Shown: positions 52,371 through 62,662, counted from the first letter of the stretch. The stretch is DNA of 64,000 nucleotides from Rhizobium tropici CIAT 899 (GCF_000330885.1 NC_020062.1:194374-258373); one strand, 5' to 3'. Program-made: numbers and translations. The notes: generated by a model from the sequence alone, not told the origin.

Positions 52371-53641
52371 CGGGGACTATCGCGGTTATTCGCGGCTTCG
52401 GGCCGGTCTTTGCTATTCTCTTCGGCCTGCAATTCATCTCCATGGGGGCCATGGAGATGAGCGGCCCGTTCTGGCCACTGCGCATCGAGGAATTGTCGTC
52501 CTCCGGTGGAATTTTCGCGTTGGCCGGAATCGGGGTCTATGTAGGCCCCATGCTCGGCGTGTCTCTGACCAGCTCGCTCTGGGGACGGATGGGTGACCGG
52601 TACGGCAACCGCCTGATGATGGTCAGAGCGCTCGCCGGGCTTGCGATCACCCAGATCCTCGTTTCCTTTGCTCAGGATGTCTGGCTGATCCTGCTCCTGC
52701 GGTTCCTGCAGGGATGTTGCGCCGGCTATATCGCGCCGGCCCAGGCCTATGGCATCCAGATTACAGGCGGCCGTAACCGAGGGGTGCTTCTGACCTGGCT
52801 TCAGGTGGCGACCAATGTCGGTTCGCTCGGCGGTGCTTTTCTGGGCGGCCTCATCCTGGATGCATCCTCCTTCACGACGATCAACCTGGCGGCCGGTTTC
52901 ATCTGCGCCGTCTGTGCCATTGCCGCTTGGGCGATCTTGCCGCGACCGGTGGCGGTGGTGGTGGCGCAGGCGCAGGCGCAGGCGCAGGCGCAGGCGCAGG
53001 CGAGCAGAACTGACCGAGCCCTGGTGCGGCAAGATCATGTCGCCAAAGGGCGTGCCACGGCGCCCGTCTGGAGCCTGTTGACATTGATGGGGATGATGCT
53101 TGCCAGCCGAATGGTCTTGCAGGTGCCTTTTGCGCTGTACATGGTTGAGGTCTTTCGCGCACCTCACTGGGTCACTGGCTTCAGCTATGGCCTCCTAGCG
53201 CTCGGCTTTGTCGTGGCGGCTCCGCTCTGGGCGCAATTTTTCAATGACCGTTCGGCAAGCTTCATCCTTGGTTGGATGATCCTGATTGCTGGTGGATGCG
53301 CATTGCTCACCAGTCTTGCCGGCCTCACTCGCTCCATCGAATATTTCGCCGTGATCTATCTGCTCTGGGGCAGCCTGTTGGGTGGTACGACACCCATTCT
53401 CGTGGCGCTGATTTCCGCAGCGACAGCCGATGGTCGTCAGGGCTCGGTGCTAGGCACTGCCCAGTCCTGGCAGCAGATCGCATCAGTGGCGGGGATAGCC
53501 ATCGGAGCAGGCACTACCCAGATATTCGGACTTGCAAGCGTTTTCCCTCTCGTGTCGCTGCTTTACGCAGTATCCCTTTTTACTGCCGTCGGCCTGTGGT
53601 TGTGTGCACGCCCGCGGCTACCTGTTGGAGATTCCCTGTGA
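52367..53641 (+). CDS. MFS transporter, probable siderophore exporter
   Basis: The 424-residue protein shows 12 hydrophobic segments and MFS loop features ([20 protein letters not shown] between TM2 and TM3). The central loop carries an Ala-Gln run (AQ six times) encoded by six GGCGCA units. The SbnD-like place inside the operon suggests export of the finished siderophore. It overlaps both flanking genes by 4 bases. Confidence 0.87.
   Translation: MTGTIAVIRGFGPVFAILFGLQFISMGAMEMSGPFWPLRIEELSSSGGIFALAGIGVYVGPMLGVSLTSSLWGRMGDRYGNRLMMVRALAGLAITQILVSFAQDVWLILLLRFLQGCCAGYIAPAQAYGIQITGGRNRGVLLTWLQVATNVGSLGGAFLGGLILDASSFTTINLAAGFICAVCAIAAWAILPRPVAVVVAQAQAQAQAQAQASRTDRALVRQDHVAKGRATAPVWSLLTLMGMMLASRMVLQVPFALYMVEVFRAPHWVTGFSYGLLALGFVVAAPLWAQFFNDRSASFILGWMILIAGGCALLTSLAGLTRSIEYFAVIYLLWGSLLGGTTPILVALISAATADGRQGSVLGTAQSWQQIASVAGIAIGAGTTQIFGLASVFPLVSLLYAVSLFTAVGLWLCARPRLPVGDSL
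52963..52998 (+). repeat. Hexanucleotide tandem repeat (GGCGCA)6
   Basis: Six perfect copies of GGCGCA lie within the MFS gene, encoding alternating Ala-Gln in the loop between the two halves. As a hexamer, copy-number change keeps the reading frame, so it alters only loop length. Confidence 0.9.
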
Positions 53642-54798
53642 CCTGCCTTCGCATCCACGCGTTTGCGATAATCCTGTTGCTGACGCCGATCGCCGCGCTC
53701 TCTGCTCGCGCAGAAAATGATGCGGTTCCGCAAACGACGATTACCGTCAAGGATATCGCCGGGCGTGATGTGCAAATTAAGGTACCCGTCGGCAGGATGC
53801 TGCTCGGAGAAGGCAGACAGCTCTATCTGGTCGCATCGCTCGACAGAGAGGATCCGCTGCAGCGGATCGTCGCATGGCGTAACGATCTGATCGAAGCTGA
53901 TCCCGCGACCTACAAGCAATATCTCGACAAATTCCCCGAGCTTGCGAAATTGCCGACCTTCAAGGGAAATGAAGGAAGTCTGATCGATATCGAATCCGCG
54001 ATCGTGAAGAAACCAGACGTGGTTCTCCTCAACCTGGAAGCCAAACAGGCCAATGAAGACGCTCAGTATGTCGAGAAACTCGCATCTCTCGACATACCGG
54101 TCCTCTATATCGATTTCAGGCACAATCCACTTCAGAATACGGACCCGACCATCCGGCTGCTCGGCAAGATCATGGGGCGCGAGGAGCGAGCCGAAGACGT
54201 GATCGCGTTCCGCAAACAGGCCATGGAACGGGTCGAGGACGTGCTTGCCAAGACGAAGCCGGGGCGTCCAAAGGTTTTCATCGAGCGTATCGGCGGATAT
54301 ACGGAGGACTGCTGCCTGTCCTTCGGCGCCGAGAATTTCGGCAAATATGTCGATCTGGCAGGCGGGCACAATATTGGCAGTGATTTTCTGCCTTCGACAT
54401 TCGGGCAGCTCAGTCCCGAACAGGTGGTCGTCTCCAATCCCGATCAGGTCATTGTCACCAGCGCCGATTGGCAAGCCTACGTGCCTGGCGGCCGCTGGAT
54501 TCCTGTTGGCCCAAATGCAGATCTGGATGCCTCGAGGAAGAAGCTCGAGTGGTATACGATGCGGGATGCTTATGCCGGGACAACGGCGCAGACGAAGCGC
54601 AATTTCCATGCCATCTGGCACCAGTTTTACAACAGCCCCTACGAATTTATCGCGGTCCAATGGATTGCAAAATGGCTTCACCCCGATCTCTTCACCGATC
54701 TCGACCCGGACAAGACGTTCGCTGAATATCACAAGCGCTTCCTGCCGATCGCCTATCAACCCGGCTACGCCGTCAGCCTCGATGCCCAAGTACAATGA
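53638..54798 (+). CDS. Fe-siderophore ABC transporter substrate-binding protein
   Basis: The 386-residue protein starts at a GTG that overlaps the MFS stop. It has a signal peptide (about 21 residues, cleavage near SARA-END) and the FhuD/BtuF-type fold: [40 protein letters not shown] and LAGGHNIGS. It should catch the ferri-siderophore in the periplasm. An upstream in-frame region to 53272 is not coding. Next permease gene overlaps by 4 bases. Confidence 0.88.
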   Translation: MTCLRIHAFAIILLLTPIAALSARAENDAVPQTTITVKDIAGRDVQIKVPVGRMLLGEGRQLYLVASLDREDPLQRIVAWRNDLIEADPATYKQYLDKFPELAKLPTFKGNEGSLIDIESAIVKKPDVVLLNLEAKQANEDAQYVEKLASLDIPVLYIDFRHNPLQNTDPTIRLLGKIMGREERAEDVIAFRKQAMERVEDVLAKTKPGRPKVFIERIGGYTEDCCLSFGAENFGKYVDLAGGHNIGSDFLPSTFGQLSPEQVVVSNPDQVIVTSADWQAYVPGGRWIPVGPNADLDASRKKLEWYTMRDAYAGTTAQTKRNFHAIWHQFYNSPYEFIAVQWIAKWLHPDLFTDLDPDKTFAEYHKRFLPIAYQPGYAVSLDAQVQ

Positions 54799-55862
54799 CT
54801 GAAACCCAGAGAGCCATGGGCCACGGTAATGCGGTCGGCCGCTATCGCCTGGCAAACCTCAGAAAACATCTTGTGCTTTGTCTGCTGCTTGCAGGCGTAG
54901 TCTTTGCGTTTCTCGCCGATATTGCCACCGGTCCAGCCTGGTACGGACTGGACGATGTGTTGAAGACCACGCTGATGCCCGCGGATGCGCAGCCCCAGAT
55001 GCGTGTTGTGATCTGGTCCATTCGGATGCCGTCAGCCCTCATGGCTATTGTCGTCGGAATGGCGTTGGCGACCGCCGGCGTTCAGATGCAGACGGTCCTT
55101 AACAACCCGCTCGCGAGCCCGTTCACTCTTGGAATTTCGTCTGCAGCAAGCTTCGGTGCGGCGCTCGCTCTCGCTTTCGGCCTGTCCTTCATTCCAGTCG
55201 CCGGCGAATATATCGTTGCGGTCAATGCTTTTATCATGGCACTTGGATCTGCCCTCATCATCCATTCAGTGGGATTGCGGCGGGGAAGCTCTGTCCAGAC
55301 GATCGTGTTGCTCGGCATCGCGCTGGTGTTCAGCTTCAATACCGCATTGGCGATGGTTCAGTATTTTGCAAACGATCAGGCTGTTGCCTCCATCGTGTTC
55401 TGGACGATGGGCAGCTTGACCAAGGCAACCTGGCCGAAGCTTGCCGTGACAATCGCCGTCCTGGTTCTCACCATTCCCATCTTCGTCTATCGACGCTGGC
55501 AGTTGACGGCACTTCGGCTCGGAGAGGCTCGCGCGGCATCCTTTGGAGTCCCGGTTCGTCGCCTTCGACTGGAAACGCTCGTGCTCATATCGCTCCTGTC
55601 ATCCATCCCGGTCGCATTTGTCGGAACGATCGGGTTTGTCGGACTTGTGGCGCCACACATTGCGAGGATGCTTGTCGGTGAGGATCAGCGGCACCTGCTT
55701 CCTGCCAGCGCCATGATCGGAGCCTTGATCATGTCTTCCAGTTCCACGATGGCGAAAGTTCTCGTGCCGGGCGCGGTTTTACCGATCGGCGTCATAACCG
55801 CCGTCATAGGCCTGCCGATCTTCTTTTATCTTATCCTGAAGGGAGGGCGGGAAACGTGGTAG
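54795..55862 (+). CDS. FecCD-family iron-siderophore ABC permease
   Basis: The 355-residue membrane protein has the FecCD signatures VVIWSIRMPSALMAIVVGMALATAGVQMQ, PLASPFTLGISSAASFGAALA and GFVGLVAPHIARMLVGEDQRHLLP. About ten membrane segments. One permease gene only; homodimer likely. It overlaps the ATPase gene by 7 bases. Confidence 0.92.
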   Translation: MTETQRAMGHGNAVGRYRLANLRKHLVLCLLLAGVVFAFLADIATGPAWYGLDDVLKTTLMPADAQPQMRVVIWSIRMPSALMAIVVGMALATAGVQMQTVLNNPLASPFTLGISSAASFGAALALAFGLSFIPVAGEYIVAVNAFIMALGSALIIHSVGLRRGSSVQTIVLLGIALVFSFNTALAMVQYFANDQAVASIVFWTMGSLTKATWPKLAVTIAVLVLTIPIFVYRRWQLTALRLGEARAASFGVPVRRLRLETLVLISLLSSIPVAFVGTIGFVGLVAPHIARMLVGEDQRHLLPASAMIGALIMSSSSTMAKVLVPGAVLPIGVITAVIGLPIFFYLILKGGRETW

Positions 55863-56608
55863 TACTCAGCACAAACGCGTTGGGGGCGGTTTACGGCGCA
55901 CGATCTGTCCTCCGCGAGGTATCCTTGCCTCCATGCCACGGAGGAGAAATCATCGCGCTGATCGGAGCCAATGCTGCGGGCAAGTCGACGCTTCTGCGCC
56001 GTATAGCCGGCATTCTTCCGGGCACCGGAGAATGTTGGCTGGCGGGTGTCGACGATCGCGAAACCGCGATCGCTTACATGCCGCAGGATCAGGTGAGCGG
56101 AGCGGCGTTGACCGTCTTCGAAGCCGTGCTTTTGGCGCGCAAGCAGACCAGCGGCTGGAAGCTGGCTGATGCGGATCTCCATGAGGTCGAGCGAGCATTG
56201 GCCGCTTTGCAAATCGCAAATCTCGCGTCGGAATATGTTTCGGAGTTAAGCGGCGGTCAGCGCCAGCTCGTGGCCCTTGCGCAATGCGTTGTCCGCACTC
56301 CGACGGTGCTACTTCTCGACGAGCCGACGAGCGCCCTTGATCTCCATCGTCAATTCGACGTCATGAGGCATGTCAGCTCACTGGCGAAGGAAAAGGGACT
56401 ACTCGTCATCATCGCCGTGCATGACCTGAATCTGGCGATGAAGTTTGCAGACAAGATCGCCATTCTTGCGCATGGAACATTGCATGCTTTCGGCCCAGTC
56501 ACCGAAGTGCTGACGCCCGGAAATCTCGAGGTGGCATTTCGTGTGAAAAGCCGTCTCGAGACATGTTCTCAAGGCAAGCTTCACCTGATCGTCGATGATG
56601 CAGTATGA
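55856..56608 (+). CDS. Iron-siderophore ABC transporter ATP-binding protein
   Basis: The 250-residue ATPase starts at a GTG. It has Walker A GANAAGKSTLLRRIAG, signature LSGGQRQLVALAQCVV, Walker B VLLLDEPTSALDLHRQFD and the H-loop HDLNLAMKFADKI, as in FecE/FhuC. It is the last gene of the operon; a short hairpin follows. Confidence 0.92.
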   Translation: MVVLSTNALGAVYGARSVLREVSLPPCHGGEIIALIGANAAGKSTLLRRIAGILPGTGECWLAGVDDRETAIAYMPQDQVSGAALTVFEAVLLARKQTSGWKLADADLHEVERALAALQIANLASEYVSELSGGQRQLVALAQCVVRTPTVLLLDEPTSALDLHRQFDVMRHVSSLAKEKGLLVIIAVHDLNLAMKFADKIAILAHGTLHAFGPVTEVLTPGNLEVAFRVKSRLETCSQGKLHLIVDDAV

Positions 56609-56622
56609 AGCCTGCCTAGGCT
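56609..56622. terminator. Short hairpin between convergent siderophore genes
   Basis: AGCCT at 56609-56613 and AGGCT at 56618-56622 form a five-base stem with a four-base loop, followed by ATTTTC. It could end both the importer operon and the receptor gene. The stem is weak. Confidence 0.4.
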
Positions 56623-56635
56623 ATTTTCAATCGCC

Positions 56636-58780
56636 TCAGAAGTCCGTGGTCATCGATACCTTGAAAGTTCGCGGCGCACCCTGGGCGATCGTGCTGAAGC
56701 TGGCGACCCCAGACCAATAATCCTTATCGAAGACGTTTTCGACGGAGGCCCGGAATGTGACGGGCCTCTTTTCGATCTCCGTCTTGTAGCGCGCGCCGAG
56801 ATCAAGCCGCGTCCAGGAAGGGATCCTTAGCGTGTTCGTGGTGTTGATATACTGTTCGCCGGTGTGAATGACATTGGCCGTCAGCGTCAGGCCTTCCAGG
56901 AAAGACGCATCCCATTCCGCCCCGATGTTCGCCTGGATCTTTGGCACGCCGACCGGGCGCTTGCCGCGGGTCGCAGCGCTCGAGGTATTCGTCAGTTCAC
57001 CATCCATCAGCATCAAGCCGCCAAGCAAGCGCAAATCGTCCGTGACTTCGCCAAACACGTTGAACTCAACGCCGCGATTGCGCTGTTCCCCGCCGGCGGT
57101 AAAGAGCTGGCCGCCGCCGCTTGGCTCCAACTGGCCGAAGGGCTTCTCGATCTGGAATGCGCTGACAGTCATGGCAATCTGTCCGAGGTCGACTTTGGTA
57201 CCGATCTCGTATTGCGTAGTCTTGTATGGAGCGAGCGTTTGGCCCGCATTGATGGCCGTGGTGGGAGCGGTATCGCCTATGCTCAGACCCTGCGCGTAGT
57301 TGGCATAGAAGGAAACCTCGTCCCAGGGACGGACAACGAGGCCAACGAGGGGCGTGACGGCATCCTCATCCGAAGATGACGACACGGCGCCTGTTGTCGC
57401 ATTGAAGTTCTTCGAGTCGATCTGCTGGAAGCGACCGCCGAGAGTGAGCTGCACGCGCTCGTCGAGCATCGACAAGGTGTCCGACAGGCCGATACCGGAC
57501 AGCCTGGCTTCAGAGACCTTCGGCACTGAACTGGGATTGGCGACGAACTGCTCGATACGACGGACAGGGTCGTACATGTTGCTCAGCTGGGCAGTGCCCG
57601 AAACGATCGCACGATCGAGGCTCTGGTGGAGATAGCTCGCCTGCACGGTCATCATGTGGGAGATCGGCCCAGTGTCAAACTTGGCGCGGATGCCCGTTTC
57701 TGCCGTCAGTCTATCGACGTCGAACACCGCATTCTGTGGCGTAATGCTGACGTCGCCTGCCGGGTTGAGGATGGTTGGCAGGCCAAAAAGGCGGTGCACA
57801 TGGGAATTGCCGCCGCCGACGGCGCCAAACCAGGTGATATCGTCGGTCACATCATATTCGACCCGGCCCAAAACCGAGCGGTCCGTACTCTTCGACCACT
57901 CCCACGGCTCCTGGACATTGAGCGATCCGTCGGGCGCGCTCGGCACAATCAAGCCGGTGGTTTGAAAGAAGGGACGTTGCGGCGCGTCAAAAGTTTCGCG
58001 CTGTCCGATTACGTCGAGTGTGGCTCGAAGATTTTCCCCTTGATAATCAAGAGCCAGGGCTCCGACGTAAAAGTCCCGTGTCTGATCATCAATCGGGGTG
58101 TCGCCACCGTGGACACTGCCGTTAAGACGAATACCGAATTGCCGTTCGTCGCCGAACCGCCGCGACACGTCGACATGAACACCGCCCTGAAAGTCGGAAG
58201 CGTAATCTGTCGTCAGCCGCGTCAGATCCTCATCGAGCGCCCGCTTCGGAACGATGTTGATGGTGCCGCCGACGGCGCTGTTGGGAGAAATTCCGTAAAG
58301 GAAAGCTGTCGGACCCTTTAGCACCTCGACCCGCTCGGCATATTCGGTGAAGACCCGGTACGTAGGGGCGATGCCATAAATCCCATCAAACGCGATTTCG
58401 CCGGCGTTGCCTTCGCCGACCGGAAAGCCTCTGATGTAGAAAGAGTCCAACATCCCCCCGGAGGAGTGGGTATTTCTGACAGACGGATCGTTGTCCATCA
58501 CCTCGCCCACGGTCTGGGCACCCTGGTCCTCGATTTTCTGAGATGTATACCCAGTCACATTAAAAGGGGTCTCCATGAAATCCCGGTTTCCCAGAGCCCC
58601 TAGGCGTGCGCCTTTCGCAACCTGGCCGCCTGCATATTCTTCCGGCAGGGTTCCGATCGTGGACGTGGCGTCTTTCTTCGCGGTAATCACTATTGGTGCC
58701 AATTCGGTGGCACTCTGCCCGTATGCGGCACCGTTTGCCACAGCGCTTATAACGACTGTGCACCCCAACATAAACTTCAT
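56636..58780 (-). CDS. TonB-dependent ferri-siderophore receptor
   Basis: The 714-residue outer-membrane protein has a signal peptide (about 22 residues), a TonB box-like APIVITA, a plug (YTSQKIEDQGAQTVGEVMDNDPSVRN, SFYIRGFPVGEG, VEVLKGPTAFLYG) and a 22-strand barrel ending in the aromatic terminus KVSMTTDF. The ATG at 58780 follows AGGGGA. It is convergent with the siderophore operon and inside the same IS6-bounded segment, so it should import that siderophore. Confidence 0.93.
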   Translation of the reverse strand: MKFMLGCTVVISAVANGAAYGQSATELAPIVITAKKDATSTIGTLPEEYAGGQVAKGARLGALGNRDFMETPFNVTGYTSQKIEDQGAQTVGEVMDNDPSVRNTHSSGGMLDSFYIRGFPVGEGNAGEIAFDGIYGIAPTYRVFTEYAERVEVLKGPTAFLYGISPNSAVGGTINIVPKRALDEDLTRLTTDYASDFQGGVHVDVSRRFGDERQFGIRLNGSVHGGDTPIDDQTRDFYVGALALDYQGENLRATLDVIGQRETFDAPQRPFFQTTGLIVPSAPDGSLNVQEPWEWSKSTDRSVLGRVEYDVTDDITWFGAVGGGNSHVHRLFGLPTILNPAGDVSITPQNAVFDVDRLTAETGIRAKFDTGPISHMMTVQASYLHQSLDRAIVSGTAQLSNMYDPVRRIEQFVANPSSVPKVSEARLSGIGLSDTLSMLDERVQLTLGGRFQQIDSKNFNATTGAVSSSSDEDAVTPLVGLVVRPWDEVSFYANYAQGLSIGDTAPTTAINAGQTLAPYKTTQYEIGTKVDLGQIAMTVSAFQIEKPFGQLEPSGGGQLFTAGGEQRNRGVEFNVFGEVTDDLRLLGGLMLMDGELTNTSSAATRGKRPVGVPKIQANIGAEWDASFLEGLTLTANVIHTGEQYINTTNTLRIPSWTRLDLGARYKTEIEKRPVTFRASVENVFDKDYWSGVASFSTIAQGAPRTFKVSMTTDF

Positions 58781-58852
58781 GTAAAAATCCCCTAACCAGT
58801 CATCGCCTGATCTCGTAAGCCGCGACCATCGGCACAAAACCGCTAAATAACA

Positions 58853-58867
58853 TGATAAAAGATGTCA
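58853..58867 (-). promoter_or_regulatory. TGA-N9-TCA site overlapping a -35 box, possible RirA iron box
   Basis: TGATAAAAGATGTCA has the TGA-N9-TCA form of the IRO motif reported for rhizobial RirA. On the minus strand it overlaps TTGACA (58868-58863), the putative -35 box of the receptor gene, 83 bases from its ATG. Repression in iron sufficiency would follow; no experimental support. Confidence 0.5.
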
Positions 58868-58959
58868 AGTTTTAATGGGATGCATATGTCCTTGAAGCCA
58901 CAGAACAATCATCGTCTTGAGGGGTGGTGAGGCCGGACTAGGTTTTCCTTATGCACAAA

Positions 58960-59776
58960 GGTGGCGTCGCCTTAGCGGATCGTGGCCGCGGAAGGCAGGC
59001 GGTTCCGAATTTCAGAGCACGGTCGACAATGCGATTTCACGCCAGGTGTTGACGGCGCTGGCGCGAAGCTTTCGGCGGTCTGCGGCAGTGAGATGTTTCC
59101 GATGGAGATGAAGGAGGTTGGCGATCTGGCCCTGTGTCGAGGCGAAACCTTGACATTGCCGCGCCGATTTGAAGCGCATCATCCGCCTTCTCGTCGCCGC
59201 AGCGGAAGATGAGAATTTTCGGCGCGGTTGTTCAACCCCTCGTGCGATCGATGCTCAACGCCGGGCATCAACCTGGCTTTCGCGGCAGCATGGGAGCGCA
59301 GCTTGTCGGTGACCATCAACCCTGGGCATGCCTCCCTGGCTTTCGAGCGGCTTGCGCATCAGCCGCAGCGCAGCGCTGTTGTTCCTACGGCGTTGTAAAA
59401 GCGCATCGAGAATAAAGCCTTCGGCGTCGACGGCACGCCACAGCCAGTATTTCCTGCCCTTGATCGACACGACGAGTTCATCAAGATGCCATTTGTCGAC
59501 AAAGTTGCCGCGTGATCGCTGCCGGAGTTGATAAGCGAACGTGAGGCCAAATTTCATCACCCATTCCGACACTGTCTGAAACGATACTTCAATCCCGCGT
59601 TCGGCAAGCAGATCTTCGAGATCACGAAGGCTCAGCGGAAACCGGTAATAAAGCCACACCGCATGGGCGATAATCTCGGCTGGAAAACGATGGCGTCTGA
59701 AGGGAGCAGGAGAGATTTCGGTCTTTGCCACCAAATACCAACCCGCTCCCGACAGACTCGTTAACCCGACGCTAAC
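58960..59776 (-). mobile_element. IS6-family insertion sequence, copy 2, inverted (817 bp)
   Basis: The end GGTGGCGTCGCCTTAGCGG (58960-58978) is identical to the outer end of copy 1. The body to about 59695 is nearly identical to copy 1, but the last roughly 80 bases before 59776 differ strongly while retaining GTTAGCGT and TTAACG blocks. It lies opposite in direction to copy 1. Confidence 0.8.
59012..59731 (-). pseudogene. IS6-family transposase with frameshift, copy 2
   Basis: Same product as copy 1 from RHRFPAEIIAHAVWLYYRF onwards, with the same one-base lesion at the GMPRV position and the same second-frame ending. The N-terminus differs (AKTEISPAPF in place of TEEPFTRYH), and the start may be GTG at 59731. 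Probably non-functional unless frameshifting occurs. Confidence 0.78.
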
Positions 59777-59965
59777 GCCACAACTGAATGAGGTTGACCG
59801 AGACGCCGTAAGTACATTGCGCATCTCGCCGTCCGATGACACCGCTTCGAATATCCTGACGAAGCTGCAATTTGAACGGCGTCGAATGCCGCCGATATGG
59901 ACCTAGTGATTTCATGAGCCTTCTCCGATTGAGGCCCGCAGAGCATATCAGTTTCTGGCCTTTCG

Positions 59966-60475
59966 GTGATATATTGGGCTCGACGTTTCGGAGCATCGCG
60001 AATCGAGGTTGTCGAGGGGAACCCCGCTCGCATTGAAATGGCGATGGCGATGGGCGCTGAAGGCAGCCGTCCTCCAGCGGCCCAAGACGGTCAGCAAGGC
60101 GGCGAGGGCAGGGAAGCTAGGGCGGAATTCGTCTTCGAATGCGTCGGCAAGCCCGGTCTTCTGAGCGCAGCGGTATCGATGGTCCGGCCAAGGGGCACTG
60201 TTGTCTCTCTTGGCTTTTGCATGGCGCCGGAGTCATTCGTGACTGCGCAGGCAGCAATGCGCGAGGTGGTTCTGAAGTTTCCGATACTTTATTCCTTGCG
60301 CGACTATCAGATCGCCATCGACTCCCTTGCCGCCGGTCATGTCGAGCCACGTGCCATGATCACGAACGTCGTTAGCCTCGATATTTTGCCGGGCGTCTTT
60401 GAGCGACTGAGAACTCCGAGTCACGAGTGCAAAGTGATGATTGATCCGTGGGGTGATGCGCCATCGCGATCATGA
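59966..60475 (+). pseudogene. Zinc-type dehydrogenase, N-terminally truncated
   Basis: The 169-codon frame shows the NAD-domain part IYWARRFGASRIEVVEGN, FVFECVGKPGLLSAAVSMVRPRGTVVSLGF and the end PGVFERLRTPSHECKVMIDPWG, matching threonine-dehydrogenase-like enzymes. The catalytic zinc domain is missing upstream, where similarity stops at about 59960, 190 bases from IS6 copy 2. It is probably a remnant. Confidence 0.72.
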
Positions 60476-60618
60476 TCGAACCGGCCTCAATGAGATGAGG
60501 GCATGTTCATTTCGATAGCGTTGTCTGTGGGCCGGCGGCTTTCTCTGTCCCAGTACAAACAAGAGCATGAATGGAACCGGTGTGCCAAGGGCGCACCAAT
60601 TAGGAACAGGAGGAAAAA

Positions 60619-61386
60619 GTGAATAGATCGATTGTTGTTACCGGTGCAGCGAGCGGAATTGGCAAGGCCACAGCCGAGCTTCTTGAGTCTAGAGGCGACC
60701 GAGTGGTTCGAGTCGACATTCGGAATGCAGATATCAACGCGGATCTTGCCACAATAGAGGGGCGGGCGGAGGCGGTGGCCCTACTTAAGGAAAGCTTGAA
60801 AGACGGCGTCGACGGGATCGTGACGTGGGCAGGGCTCGGCGGTCCTGTTGGAGCCACGCTCCTCGTGAATTTCTTTGGAACAATAGACCTCGTAGAAGGT
60901 ATTCATCCGCTCCTCCTGATGTCTACGGCCCCCAGGGTGGTCGTAACGTCTTCCAGAATGTCCCTGGAGAAGCCCAACGAGGAAATCGTTGCGCTGCTTC
61001 TAAAGCGCAACCTGACCGAGATAGTGAGACGCTATCCGAGCTCGGAAGATCCGACCGAGTTCTACTGCGCGACCAAGGTCGCCATCAATCGCTGGATGAG
61101 GCATCTCGCCGTCTCGCCCGACTGGGGCGGGAGAGGGATCAAGGTCAATGCCATCGCTCCCGGCCTGACTGAGACGCCGATGACCCGCTCGACGCTCGAT
61201 AATGACGTCCAGAGACAATATCTGCTGGCGATGCATCCCCAGGCGGAGAACGTGCTGTCCCAACCGATCGAGCTCGCGGAAATCGCAAGGTTTCTGGTCG
61301 GCCCAGAATCGTCCATGCTCATCGGTCAATGTATCTATGCAGACCGCGGCACCGAGGCCATTTTGCGGGGTGTGAACCCCTTCTAA
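60619..61386 (+). CDS. Short-chain dehydrogenase/reductase
   Basis: The 255-residue protein starts at GTG after AGGAGG. It has the NAD-binding TGAASGIGKA (residues 8-17), and the active-site Tyr/Lys in FYCATKVAINRW, then VNAIAPGLTETPM. It resembles the 3-alpha-hydroxysteroid-dehydrogenase-like SDR subgroup. It follows the truncated zinc dehydrogenase and may once have worked with it on an alcohol; substrate unknown. Confidence 0.87.
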   Translation: MNRSIVVTGAASGIGKATAELLESRGDRVVRVDIRNADINADLATIEGRAEAVALLKESLKDGVDGIVTWAGLGGPVGATLLVNFFGTIDLVEGIHPLLLMSTAPRVVVTSSRMSLEKPNEEIVALLLKRNLTEIVRRYPSSEDPTEFYCATKVAINRWMRHLAVSPDWGGRGIKVNAIAPGLTETPMTRSTLDNDVQRQYLLAMHPQAENVLSQPIELAEIARFLVGPESSMLIGQCIYADRGTEAILRGVNPF

Positions 61387-62662
61387 CGGGAAGCAAGTCC
61401 GTGTTGCCTAGCATCGGGGGATCGGATTCCGGCCGGATGCTGGAGACGACTGGCGTCAGCGGTCTTCTCTCTTGCGTTCAACCGATTTTTGAAATTTCAC
61501 CTGTGTGGCCACGCGGTGTTCCGATGCCACGTTGTCCTTATGTCTTGATCCGTGATCGCCTTCTTGGATGAGCGCTTACCTCAATCCTCAAATGGACGGA
61601 TCTGGGGCGCCATGGCTCGAAGCGTTGGGGGGAGAATGCTGTCGCATTGCGCAACGGCCATGGCGCCGATCGTCATCATGACGATCGGCAGCAGCAAATC
61701 CCATGTGCCGTGTCCTGCGCAAGATTCGGCTCGAGTTATACATATTCTCCGCAATTCGCTTGCGCGTATCGGATCGTCCGTTCGGATGCGGGATATGTGT
61801 CGACTGCGTGGAAAAGCTTTCGCGTCAGCTCCGTCTCGTAAAATCGTGGCTTGAGTGGGAACAGGGTAGCGCGGAGTCAAGTCTGTGACGACAATGAATG
61901 CGACATCAGACATAAGACAAAATTTCTATCAAAGCAGGCGCGGAGGCGATTCGTCCGTGTATGGAGGCGCCGCGCAAACAGCGCCTGTTGGCGATTTTTT
62001 AGCAATTCCACGGGCAGAAAGCGACGATTGGCAAATGAGCTCGGTTGAAATGAGCGGTTCGCCGCAGCACCTCTTGGCCGATGCTCTATGGTCCCTTACA
62101 GTAGCGAACGCGTTGAAAATTGACGATGCAAGAGACGGGAAATCCGATAGGTTGTAGACGTTTTGCGCGCGTGTATCCAATAAAAGCAGAAAGCGCTCCA
62201 GCGCATCAAAGCGGGGCAATGCCCGACTTTCATCAAGCAACTAGTCTACGATAGAACCTAATCGCCAACTGGATCGCCTGGGAAGGGCGCTCGGTAATTG
62301 GGGGGCTGAATGCAGGGCATAAAATGGCATGAAACAACCCACTTAGACTTGAATAGAATAGCTGACAGAGAATGCGGAGCCTTGGGGACCGAATTCCTTC
62401 AGTAAAACGAGTAGTAGCAATCGAAGCAAGCAGCGCTGTTTAGACGTTAAAGGAATAAGCCCTCTGACATGCCTAAATCTATCTGCGAACCTCTCGTTGC
62501 GATGTAGGCGCCTATATGCGCTTCACCCATCCCTCCGCGATCAAAACTACCACTAAAGCCATCGTAGTGTCATGCTTCGGATACTGGGCACAAGAAAAGT
62601 GCCAACAGTTAACGTGACGGCCAGCGATACCGTCAATCGCAAAGGATGAGATTGGAACTGGC
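61387..62662. other. Gene-poor stretch with one doubtful small frame
   Basis: Over 1.2 kb holds no supported gene. A plus-strand frame at 61885-62157 (90 codons, GTG start, GGAG eight bases before) reads ...GDFLAIPRAESDDWQMSSVE... and matches nothing I know; it could be real but I rate it low. The rest is AT-richer and may be decayed DNA carrying the promoter of the AraC gene. Confidence 0.4.

Noticed and set aside
52815..53162. Arg-rich frames across the hexamer repeat
   Set aside because: They arise from the GGCGCA repeat read in other frames of the MFS gene.
53272..53637. N-terminal extension of the siderophore-binding protein frame
   Set aside because: It overlaps the MFS gene in another frame; the GTG at 53638 with a signal peptide and 4-base overlap is the better start.
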